A stretch of DNA of 64,000 nucleotides from Apostichopus japonicus (GCF_037975245.1 NC_092564.1:12426484-12490483); one strand, 5' to 3'. Shown: positions 12,901 to 25,535, counted from the first letter of the stretch. The notes: generated from the letters alone by a model not told the origin. Translations and numbers: made by a program.

Positions 12901-15900
12901 TGATTCAGTAATTTCATAAATTTAAGTGACGTTTGGATTCAACCATCTTCTTTCAGGTCATTGTACTTTTCTTATACAGTGGCTTTAATTGCCAAAAAAT
13001 CAATGGACGAGGTATAAAGCATCGGTTGCACTTAACCTTCGGCTGTTGGGGTCTTTTAATTGTAAAGAGGGCAATTTTAGAAGAGTTTCACCTCTGAGGC
13101 AAAGTAAGGGTTGATAAAATCAATCTTATGAAACAGAAAGTGCAACAAGTGACCTAGATCTTAATTATTTAAAATACATCAAATTTTTGGTGTAATTTGA
13201 CTATAAAGTGCAATGTATCATCCTAAAGACTATAAATGTACTGTAAAAGTTACAGTATCATACACCCTAGGGTCTTTACTAAAGAGTGTGGGGAGGGGGT
13301 GGTAGGGGGATGTTGCCAGTGGATCAATCATATAAGAAATGTAAATTTGGTTTTTGTACTTTAAAGGTCTCTTCAGTGTGTAAAGTCAATTGAATTTCCC
13401 ATGAACAATATATATCATCTCTACTATCAGCGATTTGTTGTTATTGTTTGCAAAATGGACCACCAAGCACTCCTGATATACAACCGAAGGTTGCTTTTAC
13501 AATGAAAAGAAATAGTCAAACTCTGCTGTTTTCATTTTTTTTTTTTTGATCATCCTCATGGATGGTTCTTTTCCTTCTGATTATTTTGCACTTTGTGAAT
13601 TCCTGCCAGAAGTAGGGAATTGTAAATATCCAACCTGGTTTGGATCTTTTTAATTGTTTTTAACTGTTCCAAGCCTTCATTATGGAACATTGAAAGAAGG
13701 CTTTTGACCCCTCCCCTCCCTGCTCCTCAATTGCAATAGTTCCACATTTAGTTATCAGTGCTCACTCTACAAGTACACTACTGTACGTATATGCTGCATA
13801 ATGTTAGGTAAAGTTACCAAAGTTCTGTACCAACCCAAGGAAAATGTTCTGGGCTCTATTTGCAACTGAATGTTATAAATTTATATTCCTGGGCTCAAGT
13901 AGACTAGCATCGCTTGAAAGTACATCCCAAGAGCACATTACAAAAACTGCTATAAAACAGTATTTACCCTCACATGCTTGGAGAAGGAAGCCCCCCCCCC
14001 CCCCCCACATCCCGAATGGTTACTTCCAGCAAACAGAATCGAAAATGTGAAATTAATTGACATCATTGATAAGTCTATTTGTTATAGAATTTTTTTTCCA
14101 ATCAAGTGCACAACTAGAACAGATTGATTGTCAAGTGTACATGCCCCCATTTTACTGATCCACAAGTCAACAAGGAAGACGTATTATAAAGGTTTTTCAG
14201 ACTACACTTACAGTAGCTGTATCCAGCTCAGCTTGAGATGTATTTGCCCAGTCTTACAAAAGACAGGAAGTCATAATTCTTTCTTTGTAAATAAGGAAAT
14301 AAAGTTTACTTGAAAATCGCTGTTCAAATTATCTAGTCGGTATCATCTGCACATATCCACATTAAGTTTTACACTGTATTTAGAACATTACTAAACAGAT
14401 CTATGTGCTATGCAGGTACAGTGGGAACTTGTACATGGAGGAAGGTCGCCTAAAAGTTTGACATTGACTCATCCAAGTCGCCCCAAGTGTACAGTGTATT
14501 TTAAGTAAGTACTGTTATCATTATGTAGCCATAATTGTTAGTAAATAGTTGGAATACTTTATAGTTTGTACATGCTGCGTAGACTGTAGCTCTGTGTTTT
14601 GTGTTTTAATGAAAGTTACTTTGATCCTCTGTAACCTAGCTGTCTGCAATCTACACACTTATGCACTTCCCATCTCCCTAACCTAACATGGTTTGAGGTA
14701 CTACTGAGGTTAATGAATTTTGTTTCTCAATTACAACCAAACATTACTATACGTAGTACAAACACAGTTATATGTATAATAACATATATTCAGTTATAGG
14801 TGGAGCATCTTGTCTGCTTTTTACAGTATAATTTAGATATTCCGTAACCAAGAAATCGTTACCTGAAATGTATTCCAAACTTACAGTAAAGTGCTGTATA
14901 ATGTTTGAGCTTTTATGATGTTTAAAATGAAAGACTTGTGTATGAACCTTGGCTTTTAAGGTGGCCTCTTAATAAATGCTAAAAAGTGTTTCTAAGTGTT
15001 TGTGTAACTATAAAGGACAAGTACAATATTGTGAAGAAAGGAGATGAATATTCATGAAGCTGTGATTTTCAGGCTTTTTCATGCTATTATATTGAGGACC
15101 AAGAAAACAAGATGTCTATAAATTTCACTTTCAGCAGTTCAGATGCTTTTCAGCTACGTGCATATTATGCCAGTCTCCTTTATGCTTGGTGTGAAAACTT
15201 ATTTAGGCCTACAACTTTTTTTATTACCAAGTTAAAAGTTTGCTCTTCATGGAGTGGTAGAGTTTGAAGGCTAAGTATCACACAAATGACACAATAACAA
15301 CAAAATAAGGCCATATTAGATTGCAGTGTTAAATTTGGTTAAAATTTTGGAAGACGATATGATTAGAATAGTGAGAATAAAATGTTAATAAAAAGTCTGA
15401 TATCTTCATAATTTCTCTTTTCACTTTTGTGGTGTTGATCTTCCAGTCTGTACATTTGTACTTTTATAATATTAACCAAATAAATTTTGAGGGGATGCCT
15501 TTATCAAAAGTCAGTATCTTAATTGTACTTGGAATAGCTGCACTTATTTTCCTGATTCTCAAATCTCATGTGGTGAATATTTATAAAATGTAGAACTCTT
15601 TTCTCTCACTCTCTCTCTCTCCGTATTGCCAGCCAGTCTGTATGTCTCGTATATATATGCAAGCTGTAATTCATGGAGAAGCTTTTAGAGAAGTGGATCT
15701 AATAACCTCAGAATAAATCTTTCGGACTGAACGAGGCTCATTTTGGAGAAGGTGGCGGTTAGACCTTAAAATTTGTTAAATGGAACTACAATATTCCCCA
15801 TAGATCTTAAAATGTCACATCTGCTTCACCCAGAATACCGTGAAAGTTATTGCATTCTGGAAGGCATTCACATCAAGGTAGCCACAGAAAAGATTTTTTT

Positions 15901-17033
15901 CTATGTCTAGGACGTTACCTTGGATAGAATTTGTGGGTTTTACACTGCACAAGGAGTTGAATGATTATACTTCTTTTGAGGAAATCCTTCTTTTACTTGA
16001 AGAAGAGTTTTCTTAATTATCAGCTTCTATCACTATAAGAGGTTTAAATGCTGACTCATCCCGGCTTCACGAGAAGAGGATAAATCCAGTCATCTCTACT
16101 TGATATTGTTCAGTAATAAAAGAAAGTAAATGGACACTATGTGACCTCTTGTGGAAACAGATTTGAAGTCAAGTCTATTAAGGAGCATGAAGATAAAAGT
16201 TCTCCTTATATTTATTGTTTTGATTCCTTGTTGAAGGCAGAAGAAAACTTCTGCCGATTTGAAGCTGATATAAGTTTGCTCTACCCACATTCTTGGACCC
16301 CAAATGTTGCTGTCATATTGCTTTACCCTTATCCCACTACCACTACCCCGCCCTCCCCCCTCCCCCACTTCCAACTTTCTGAGTAATACTGTAGGTGCTC
16401 TGAATTTGATCCTTTGTACTACCTAAGTGTACTGTATAAACTTTTGGCATTGTAAGTCATTGTCTAAAATGGGTGTATTGAAATTATTTAAACTAAAGTC
16501 AAACTGTTTGGAGGCTGGACATTGACTTAACAACATTGCCTGAAAGTTCTTTATTCCTACCAACCAATCACAGGCTGTAACCAGGCTGCTATGAAGGCTT
16601 TGGGTCATTTATCAATGTTTATCTGAGGTCTAATGAACCTCCCCATCTGTTATATACTGAACAACAGCATAGGTACAGTATTAACTATGCATAGAGACAT
16701 ATTAAGAAGGATTCACTTTACCCTATGTTCTCTGTTTCCCCTCACCTGTCTCCTGAATATATGCACTTTAATCTACTGAATCTAGCCTATATACCAATTA
16801 GTAACATTTTTTTTGCACTGCAGTTCCCCTAACAATGGGAGTGCATATATTTAGGAGATGTACAGAACTCAAACTTATCTTCATTCCACAAATAACCAAA
16901 TTTATAAGCTTGGGGTATTAGTATATTTTCAAATCTTAAAGTTTGGGTACAGTTTAATAGCTGGTATCATAGCATAATGCGTTAAAGTTGTTATTAAAGT
17001 ACCGTGTTCATAATGTCCTGTACCTTGTACAAT
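9963..17033. other. Long non-coding stretch
   Basis: About 7 kb with no recognised gene or transposon. It holds a 16-base C run at 13991-14006, a CT-rich microsatellite near 15604-15620 and a C-rich patch at about 16325-16372. TACTGTA/TACAGTA words are frequent. Probably intron or intergenic DNA. Confidence 0.55.
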
Positions 17034-17172
17034 AGCTATTTCCTGTTGCTAACAACAGCTTACAAATGCGAGCTATTTACTGTCGCTTGCACGACTTGAA
17101 GATGTGCAATCCATTTCCTGTGTCTTTAATACACACCTTGAAGATGCTTGCCATTTCCTGTGGCTTCAAAAG
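17034..17172. repeat. Degenerate ~40-bp tandem repeat
   Basis: CTATTTCCTGTTGCT, CTATTTACTGTCGCTTGCAC, CCATTTCCTGTGTCTT and CCATTTCCTGTGGCTTC recur about every 38-40 bases. ACTTGAAGATGTGC and CCTTGAAGATGCTTG lie between the later copies. Four diverged units of an old tandem array. Confidence 0.65.
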
Positions 17173-20100
17173 AGAAAGAATAGGTAGAAAGTATTATACT
17201 ATTTCTTGTAGCAAACACAAATTTCAGAATGAATTTAAATAAAGCTTTATGCACGAAAATTAAATTATTTATAAGGCTTATGGAACTGTTCATCATCGTG
17301 GGTGGTTACTTGGTTCTCACTTGCAATAATAGCATCTATCTATAACAAAACAGAATTCCTAGTGAGCTGGAAGAAGTGGTTTATAATCTTTCAGAAACTG
17401 TATCCCAAAGTTCCCTATAAAAGCCACAGAGTACAAAATTATTAATTGTTTCGTAAATTGTGGAAAAGAGAAAGAGAGGCAGATAAAATCAACTATCATA
17501 TTACTTGCAAACCGTTTTGTCATAATTTGATCACCATTTACAACTTTTAAACAATGCAGAGCATTGGCTCTGTCTATCTGATCTCACTCACTGTATAGTA
17601 CTATATGTATGCACAATGAGTCAGCTTTCAAGCAAACACGTATTGTAGATTCAATGGGCCAATAACCTAAACATATAATTAAACTAAAAGTCAACATCCG
17701 ATACTATAGGGTCTAAAGTCTGTTTGGGTTATCTTAAGATTTTTATCCATTACCAGTAAATACTGGTTTACCATTGAATGGTTTCTTTGTTAATTGTGAA
17801 AGACAACAAGTTTCTTTTCATTCCCGGAATATGTTAACCCCTGAATTAGATGGTAAAAGAGGGAAGATGCTGTGTGGTTTGGGTGAATATTTGTCCTCCA
17901 CTGGTAATCAGATAATCTTCTCTGTGGTCACTCACAGACTAGAATAAGATAGACAGGGATCAGTTCAACTTGACCCTTTCAGCCACATTGAACTCAGTGG
18001 TGTAATGGCAAATTTAAAATTTACTATTGGAGGTGGTGGTTGTGGTCAATGAGATTGGAGAGGGTGGTGGCATCATTAGGTCATATCTTGGAGAGGATAT
18101 GGTAAATGTGGTTTGGTTCATTATACCTGTAAGCCATCAAACATCATGAAGATGGCACAAAAATGTTGAACCATCTCTGTTGTTTTAACAGGATTGTAGA
18201 AGGAATCTAAGCAGCCAGAGACTGACAGTTCTTTTAAGATTGTTGAACAACAGTAATAGTTAAAGTGACTGTAAATCATATGAGGGAGTGTCTCCAAATC
18301 CAATATTAAAGGAGCATGTTTAGAATAAGTATCACTCCAAACTGATGCCTGCTTTACCGTCATATGTGATCCTAATGATACTCCAAACATGTACCAAACA
18401 TATTTTGCGCAAAAAACGACTGGAATCTTACCAAATTTTGCAAACAGGATGAACTTTTCTGTCAGCAAAATGGCTGATTATCCAACGATAAGCCACGCCT
18501 ACAAACGTTCTCTTTATAACATATGCAAATCATGCATAAAGGTCATGTCGGTTGCCTCAGTACCGCGCAATACCTGTGAAATTTCTGGAAAACTGACCAT
18601 CCAATATACTGTACCAGTGTGCAAAAAATATATAGATATATCTACGTACACAGCACAGTGCATCAAAGTCCTATACAAACGTTGTAAAATCAGCGGCATA
18701 TTGCATTGAATATCTGTTTAGTTAACAACACATACCAGCTATCCAATAAGTAAACCCTTTAAAATGTAAAATGAATCTTAATTGTACAAAATTGACAATA
18801 TAAATAGAGAAATCATGACTAAACTCGTCATTAGTTGACGGAATATCCAATCTGAAAGTCGGCAATGAATGACTAAGTTATAACATGTTGTCAATCATGA
18901 ATCGGGCGTGACAGAAAATACCCACATGGACACTGATTGGTCAATTTGAACAACACGATAAATTGCTATTTTGAAATGCGAAATATTTTGGAACATACAT
19001 ATAAAAAATATTGCCAATTTCATTTGCAAAGCTTCGATTTTCATCGTATGATCCTGCTCATGATGCTGAAAAAGTTCCTAGAAGAGGTTTTATCTAACAT
19101 TTAGGTAATATCTAGGATACAGTAATTGTAATTGTTGCTGTTGTATTCACTTAACAATTTCACTACAATATGATAGCAATATTAAAAGTATAGTTGAAAG
19201 TCCAGAGGTTTTCAGAAGAAGAAGAAGGAGAAGAAGTCATTCACCATCAAAGACTACAACCCACCCATTGAAAGTTTGAAATGATCTGCCTTATCTACAC
19301 TTTATTAACTTGTGACCTGTGTGCGTTGTGGCAATTCAAGATGACAGTGTAGGAGAAAGCAGTAAAATTATTCAAAGAATAACAGTTACCTATCTGCTGA
19401 CTATGTTACCTAGGAAACCGGTGAAAGGTGAAAGTTTTCTTCTGGCACGAAAAGTAAACACCATTAATCAGAGCTCCATTTTAATTGTTGTTTACATTTA
19501 GATTGTCTTCCAATGCAAGTCATATAATATGTGACCATAATTAAATCTCCCTATAATGCCATGATGTGATGAAGGTGATAGCTGTTGAATGAACTGTGAA
19601 TGTTTGGTATATGAAGTTTGTGTACAGGTTTTATAAACATACAGGGTGCAAGAATATTGGATGTTTGGATAATGTTACTTACATTAACGGCAAAGCTGTG
19701 TAATGTGAAGAATGAACATGTTAAAGAACATCCATCCACTCTACTTGGCAATGGAACTAGAAATAACTGACCTAGTTTTACCATGTAGCAAAATACAAAT
19801 GGACCAAACTGTTGGAAATACTTTGCAGAGATGTGCAGGATTTGTGTTTGTTTTCTTAGTCAGTATTTAAATAACAACAAGCATCATCAGTCTCTAAATG
19901 AAATATGAATGCAAATTTTAAGTATCAACCAAAGCACTGTTATAGTATTAGACAAAACACTTCATCGTATTGTTGAATGCTTCTCCACAATGACTGAAAA
20001 CAAAAGGATCAAAGATGCTAATTGATTAGCCAGTTTGCATTCAGTGAAGGTGATGATAAGTTTGTTTACTTACCCTCCCTCAGAATTCCTTCCTTGTAAG

Positions 20101-22086
20101 TTGTTAAAATATATTTGTTCTCCACACCTTGAACAGACCTGATATGTACATATTGAAGATTGTACCTGAACAAATTTGAATTTTTCTTTTGTTTTAGGAG
20201 TCCAAAAACATTGAGATTGCTTTGATCTTGACAATGTTTGAGAGCTGCAAATATAAATTTAACTTTAGTACTGAATGTAAATATTTGCTGGTTAATCCAA
20301 GGGACAACCCCAAACAGTAGTGATAATTATGTTGATTTTTTTGTTTTGCCTGTGTGACTGAGTAAATCACTGTAGTTCTGCCCAGACGTTCAACATAGAA
20401 TTTTGTTGGAGTGCGATGTGATTTCGTACGTTCCGTCTTTTCTGAAGATTTACCCTTTAAAGTCTTTCAGGAAAGCTTTCATTTTAGTCCTTCATCGTTA
20501 ATGCTGTAAATGAAGATATTTCTCCATCCTCCGCTAATCAACATCACTGTTCCGATACAAGATGAGGGAAATCAAACGGAAGAAGGAAAGAAAGAAAGTG
20601 CAGCAAAGTATCGCATTTTCTGGTGTGTGACTTGGTGATAGATGAAACTTGGACACAAATATTTACAGTATGACAAAAGTCATTGTTCATAAATGTGTTT
20701 GCTAGCTTAAGACTCCCTGGGGTTCCACAAAAGACAATGTCTGAATGCAGAGAGATATAGAGGGAGAGAGAGAAGGTAATTTCACATCAATGATAAATGA
20801 CATAGATTAGTACAGCTTATAATGTTAATTCTTCCAGTCAGTCAGTCTTGCATTTAGCTTCTAACTACAAACAGATATAATATTTGGTGGAGTCTAGAGA
20901 TTATGAGCTAGTTACTCACCTGTCTCCACCAACTTATTATGATTTTGTGCCTGCTATAATATTTGTATAGTTAAGTAAGTATACACATGTGCGGTAAATT
21001 TTAAGCAATATTAAGTACGGAAATCAGGTATATATAAAGTGGAATTTGGCCCACAGGGACATACTCTGGGTATGTATTTGTAGCTAATGTTTTGTGATAG
21101 ATTGCAATGTTTTTGTAATTGGAGGGGGAAAAGCTCCTCTGTGCATTAGCCCAGCTGTTTTCAAGTGGTTCTGCTACTCATGCCACAGTGGAAGTACATG
21201 TCTGTACAAGTCCTGACTGTGAGTGAATTTGAATGTGTTGCTATAATTATTTGAGCTTGTAACAACAATTTGTGCAGTGTAGCACAAGAATAAGGAAGTT
21301 GATCTATCTACATTTCATGATTACATTTCAAGATATAAGTTTCATGGAATATTGGTTAAAAAAGGTTTTTTGCCACTCAAGGGGAATTCTAAACTGTAGA
21401 ATTACAGGAAGTCCTTTTACTAACTGCTACCTCCTATCTCTCCACCTTTGACCTCTACCTCCAGCACTAACTCTTCCTGCTAGTGACAAATTGGCTATAT
21501 ATAACAAAGAGATGTCATAAATTTACCATCAGTTTTGAGTTCAGACTTATCTTAAGTACTGCAGCATATTGTGGATATTTGTAGCAATGACCTATGACCT
21601 TAGTTGTTGCTGTACTATTTTACTGTTCTGAGACCTTATTCTAATTCTATGTTATTTTCACTGGTGCATAAATATCTGTCAGTATTTCTTGTTTAATCCT
21701 TGTCTCCTCCTCGTTGAGGTTTTTCCCTCTTGGATTCTTCCTCTCTCTCTTTTAGGAGGCATTAACTGTTTGAATCATCTCAGCCATTATAAGTGTAATA
21801 ATATGAAGCCAGTGTTGTCATGATGTTTAACTGTCCGTTTAATGATCTGTAATGGTATGCAGAGACATTCAAGCAATGCTGTAAAATGGTCTTTACTCAA
21901 TAGATTAAAAAACATCAATTAAAACTTCATTTTGTTCAAAGGAATGATCTCTTCCCTGGTCTTGTGAGGTTTCCTTTGTAACCAGGAAATACACATTCTT
22001 TAACCAAGAAGTTAAACAAGCATATAAGAGCTTTAATATACCCTCTGTAGAAAGTGTATGTCATAAACATGTGTACAGCAGACAGC
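17173..22086. other. Non-coding stretch
   Basis: No gene is supported. Contains a GAA-rich patch near 19216-19236 and a POU-octamer-like ATGCAAAT at 18523-18530 beside CATGCATAAA. Otherwise featureless to the eye. Confidence 0.5.
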
Positions 22087-22094
22087 ATTGAAGT
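22087..22094. repeat. Left target-site duplication of the hAT element
   Basis: ATTGAAGT immediately before TAGTGTTTACACGGG. An identical copy follows the right end at 23267-23274. Confidence 0.9.
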
Positions 22095-23266
22095 TAGTGT
22101 TTACACGGGTCCAAAAATCGGGAACCGGGTACCCGAGAGCCGTTACCCGTCGGGTATCCGGGTACCCGAAAAAAATTGTTTACCCTCGAGTATCACGATT
22201 TTCAAGAAATGACAAATTGGATGCTATTATAAATGAATCATATTCTCTACTGACAATGTTTTCATATTCAAAAACGTAGGTGTAAGATAAGGTATCAAAC
22301 CTTCCTCAATAATTTCTATTTGCTATTGTTTCTTTCATTAACTTGTTAATAACTTCATATAATTAACATTACTACTAACATCGCACTGCCGTCGCTGCTT
22401 ATGCTTGCTCTCCACGTATATTGATCACACCATATAAAATATCCAATTTTAGGCTCGTAAACAGTTGTTACTACTACTATCTATTATGCAGGCCCAGGGT
22501 TCGCATTAGCCGCGAGATTTCGCGATTCGCACAATTTCATCGCATTTGTAATGAACGATTAGTAAACAGCCACTTGCGATTATTACTTTTTTGTTATCCC
22601 GTCTATAATCCGTAAACATCTCGTAAAATTCCTTGTCAGCCTTTCCTTCCATGAAACAAATGATTGAATAAATAATAATTTCTTCCATATGGTAGCCTAA
22701 CACCACACTAAGTCAATGAGAAATCTAGCTACCCGGCCTAACCATGTTTATTTGCTGAAATTGTGACGCATATATAAGATATCCATGGATATTTTCATAA
22801 TTGTTGTTACGTTCGACCACATGGTTGCCTAACACCACACTAAGTCAATGAGGGAAATCTAGCCTATACCGCTGAAATATTGACGCAGTTATAAGATATC
22901 TATGGAATAATTTCGTTATTGCTGTTATCTTCGACACATGGTAGCCTAACACCACACTAAGTCAATGGGAAATCTGCCTAACCATCGGTTTGCAAAAAAA
23001 AATCCCACTTTGCGTAGGATTCGGGTAATAATTTAAGAACCGGGTAGTATGGCGTCGGGCGGGTACCTTCGTTATTGCTGTTATCTTCGACCACATGGTA
23101 GCCTAATAACACACTAAGTCAATGGGAAATCTGCCTAACCGTCGATTTGCCAATTTTTTTAAATTTTTTTTAATCACACTACTTAGGATTCGGGTAATAA
23201 ATTAGGAACCGGGTAGTATCGCGTCGGGCGGGTACCCGGATACCCGGATAACCCGTGCAAACACTA
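22095..23266. mobile_element. Non-autonomous hAT transposon (1172 bp)
   Basis: The left end is TAGTGTTTACACGGGT and the right end is ACCCGTGCAAACACTA: 16-bp inverted ends with one mismatch. A perfect 8-bp direct repeat ATTGAAGT flanks it at 22087-22094 and 23267-23274. An 8-bp duplication with TAG-TGTTT-GGGT ends is the hAT superfamily pattern (Ac-like). Subterminal DNA is full of GGGTACCCG-type palindromes at both ends, plausibly transposase binding sites. No transposase frame exists inside, so it would need a helper element. The right half carries tandem repeats, listed separately. The ends and duplication are well preserved, suggesting fairly recent insertion. Confidence 0.9.
22691..23238. 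repeat. Internal tandem repeats of the hAT element
   Basis: GGTAGCCTAACACCACACTA and its continuation AAGTCAATG recur at 22691, 22823, 22940 and 23097 (spacings 132, 117 and 157). The last two units also each carry the right-end block GGATTCGGGTAATAA ... ACCGGGTAGTAT ... GTCGGGCGGGTACC (about 23014-23068 and 23184-23238). So a 156-bp right-terminal segment has been tandemly duplicated, leaving an internal copy of the subterminal region. Confidence 0.9.
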
Positions 23267-23274
23267 ATTGAAGT
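23267..23274. repeat. Right target-site duplication of the hAT element
   Basis: ATTGAAGT immediately after the terminal CAAACACTA. It matches the left copy exactly. Confidence 0.9.
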
Positions 23275-23281
23275 ACTATCT

Positions 23282-23380
23282 TATTGCACTGTAGGCCTAT
23301 ACTGTACAGAACGGCTGATTACATACATCATATTGCACTGTAGGCCTATACTGTACAGAACAGCTGATTATATACACAGT
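23282..23380. repeat. 49-bp tandem duplication next to the hAT element
   Basis: ATTGCACTGTAGGCCTATAC starts at 23283 and again at 23332. The copies differ at only a few positions. It lies just outside the right target duplication, so it is separate from the hAT element. Confidence 0.9.
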
Positions 23381-24962
23381 TATTGAAAATAGGGAAATAA
23401 CAAGTGGATACTTAAATGACTGACAGGGAGAGAGTAACATTTATTAATTGGTTAATATGTAGAATTTAGTCAAAACAGCTGTCTTGACTTGGTCGACTTG
23501 GTCCTGCGTAATGTTTCTCAAAATAAGATTGCACTTATTTAATCAAACCAGGATACATGCCCCCCTCCCCCACCCCACCCCACCCATCCCTCCATCCTCC
23601 TTGCTAAGAATATTCAGAAAAGCTTTATGAGCAAGTACTGTACCCCATTGGTTCCATTCGGCTTTCAATATGTTGTCATCCAGATGCTTTTCATAGAAGT
23701 ATTAATAACACATGTTAGAAGCAAATTGGAACATTTGAAGAGCTTTATTGTGAAACAAACTTTACTAAATATCTCATATTTTGCATTCTCAAAGCAAGCT
23801 TTTGAATTTGTGCATTGCTTCTAGCAATATTATGTAATTTTCAATTTCAAGCCTTTATTAATACCACAGGGCTTTACATATGCTTGTCATAGTTAATAAA
23901 TGTTAGACTGGATTTGAAGTCATGAGAGGAAATCAAAGTATGCCAGGATTTATTTTCTGTCCATAGGGTGGGTGAGCAGACCTCCCATAGGCTGGATATG
24001 TATGCTTTGCCTTCCCATCAAATTAAATGTTTGCAGTGGTTGGTGAAACATGATGTGTAGCCTGCTTAGGTTTTCCCCCCATGCGAAGTATAGGGTTCTG
24101 TAACATGATTCTATGCTGGAGGTCATCACCATTGATGTACAGTACTGTATATGGGGCTCAGACTGTGTGATGTGCCCGGCTTTATTTTAGGTCAGGACCA
24201 AAATCATGCTTGTGTCCCAATTTAAATAGGTTATGAAAATAACATCAGTCCCTCCTCCCTGGAGATATATTTCACATTGAACTATGCATTTGGTAAAGGT
24301 CTATATATTTTAAAGATTTTAAATATGGTTTGGTTGAAAGAGGTTTAGATTAACGCTAGGCCAGCTCGGATTGAATACATGTTTTAAATTTTAGAAAGAA
24401 TGTGAAAATGACCGACAAGTGACATCAGGGTAGAATATTTTAAAAAAAACTGGTCGCCTCTTACTACCAAATATCAAGTTTCATCCAGAGGTGCGTAGAT
24501 ATGCAAACAAGATAAGGCTAAGCACCCTCTGCTCAAAAAGTGTTTTACTTTCAGGTTTAGCATGGTTGTAATTGTAAAACAACAGACCGTCTCACACTCT
24601 TGTGATGTAGTGACACCTACCTGCACAGCTAATTACAAAATATTTGTTTGCAAGTTTGTGTATTTGAGGAGAGAAAATTGCATATAAATTGCATCAATTA
24701 ATTTACAGATTGAAGAAGACTAAATATGGGGCAAAGGAAAAGGAGAAATGAAAAAAGAAAATTAAAACATGATCATTTTTACATGACATTTAAAACAAGC
24801 ACATATTGTAACCAAGTTCCAATTTCAACTTTCCCATTATGGCTGACATATTATCATGAATTTGGCAAAGAAAGATCCAAAAATTATATGAGACTTACCT
24901 GGAAGTTGAAATTGGATTAGGATTTTATCTATGCACCACATGCACCACACAGGGAGAGGGAT
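23381..24962. other. Non-coding stretch
   Basis: Contains a C-rich tract at about 23561-23600. No supported gene or element end. Confidence 0.5.
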
Positions 24963-24978
24963 GACAGGAGGGGTACAC

Positions 24979-25189
24979 GTTTTCAGTCCGACACGTTTTC
25001 AGTCCGAAAATAAAATACACGTTTTCAGTCCGAAAAAAACAGTTTTCAGTCCGACACGTTTTCAGTCCGAAAGAAAAATACAAGTTTTCAGTTCGAAAAT
25101 AAACTACACGTTTTCAGTCCGACACGTTTTCAGTCCGAAAATGAAATACACGTTTTCAGTCCGAAAATAAAATACACGTTCTCAGTCGG
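24979..25189 (+). repeat. Left arm of fold-back element: 16/26-bp mixed tandem array
   Basis: Successive CAGTCCG cores start at 24984, 25000, 25026, 25047, 25063, 25089, 25115, 25131, 25157 and 25183. The spacings are 16, 26, 21, 16, 26, 26, 16, 26 and 26. The 26-bp unit is the 16-bp unit plus about ten A/T-rich bases (AAATAAAATA). Two units carry substitutions in the core (25089 and 25183). Confidence 0.9.
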
Positions 25190-25329
25190 AGCTTCAGTAT
25201 ACACTGTTCATTAATATACCGTTGTTACAACCGTGTGTCGTGATCACTAGCCGAAATGTTCCGAACTCCAGCCTTGCATTCCAGGGTTGTTTATTGGTGA
25301 TATGATGACATTAAAACCGCTTTCATTCC
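25190..25329. other. Central spacer of the fold-back element
   Basis: About 140 bp of unique-looking sequence between the arms, including ACCGTTGTTACAACCGTGTG and TGATCACTAG. No reading frame of note. It would form the loop if the arms paired. Confidence 0.6.
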
Positions 25330-25516
25330 CCGACTGAAAACGTGTATTTAATTTTCGGACTGAAAACGTGTATTTAATTTTCGGACTGAAAACGTGTATT
25401 TCATTTTCGGACTGAAAACGTGTATTTCATTTTCGGACTGAAAACGTGTATTTCATTTTCGGACTGAAAACTTGTCGGACTGAAAACTTGTCGGACTGAA
25501 AACTTGTCGGACTGAA
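25330..25516 (-). repeat. Right arm of fold-back element: 26-bp then 16-bp units
   Basis: CGGACTGAAAA units start near 25356, 25382, 25408, 25434 and 25460 at a 26-bp period, then 25476, 25492 and 25508 at a 16-bp period. A partial unit starts the arm. The outermost three units carry CTTG in place of CGTG. The 16-bp units are clustered at the outer end, unlike the interspersed arrangement on the left. Confidence 0.9.
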
Positions 25517-25535
25517 GGGGGCACCCCGACAGGAG

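Larger units (their letters stand above)
24963..25535. mobile_element. Fold-back element with tandem-repeat arms
   Basis: Two inverted arms made of a short tandem motif face each other around a spacer of about 135 bp. The left arm (24979-25189) has ten copies of TTTTCAGTCCGA or close variants. The right arm (25330-25516) has nine copies of the reverse complement, (T)CGGACTGAAAA. An 8-bp direct repeat GACAGGAG lies at 24963-24970 and 25528-25535 and is the likely target duplication. The element ends read GGGTACACG and, reversed, GGGGTGCC. Long inverted ends built from short tandem units define fold-back transposons (Drosophila FB, sea urchin TU). No protein is encoded. Alternative: a satellite array that suffered an inversion, but the flanking duplication argues for transposition. 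Confidence 0.8.

Noticed and set aside
18121-18468. Open frame of 115 codons on the minus strand
   Set aside because: Composition looks like AT-rich chance; no domain, no convincing splice sites.
24931-25170. Open frame with repeated FSPTRFQSE-like peptide
   Set aside because: It is a translation of the fold-back arm repeats, not a gene.
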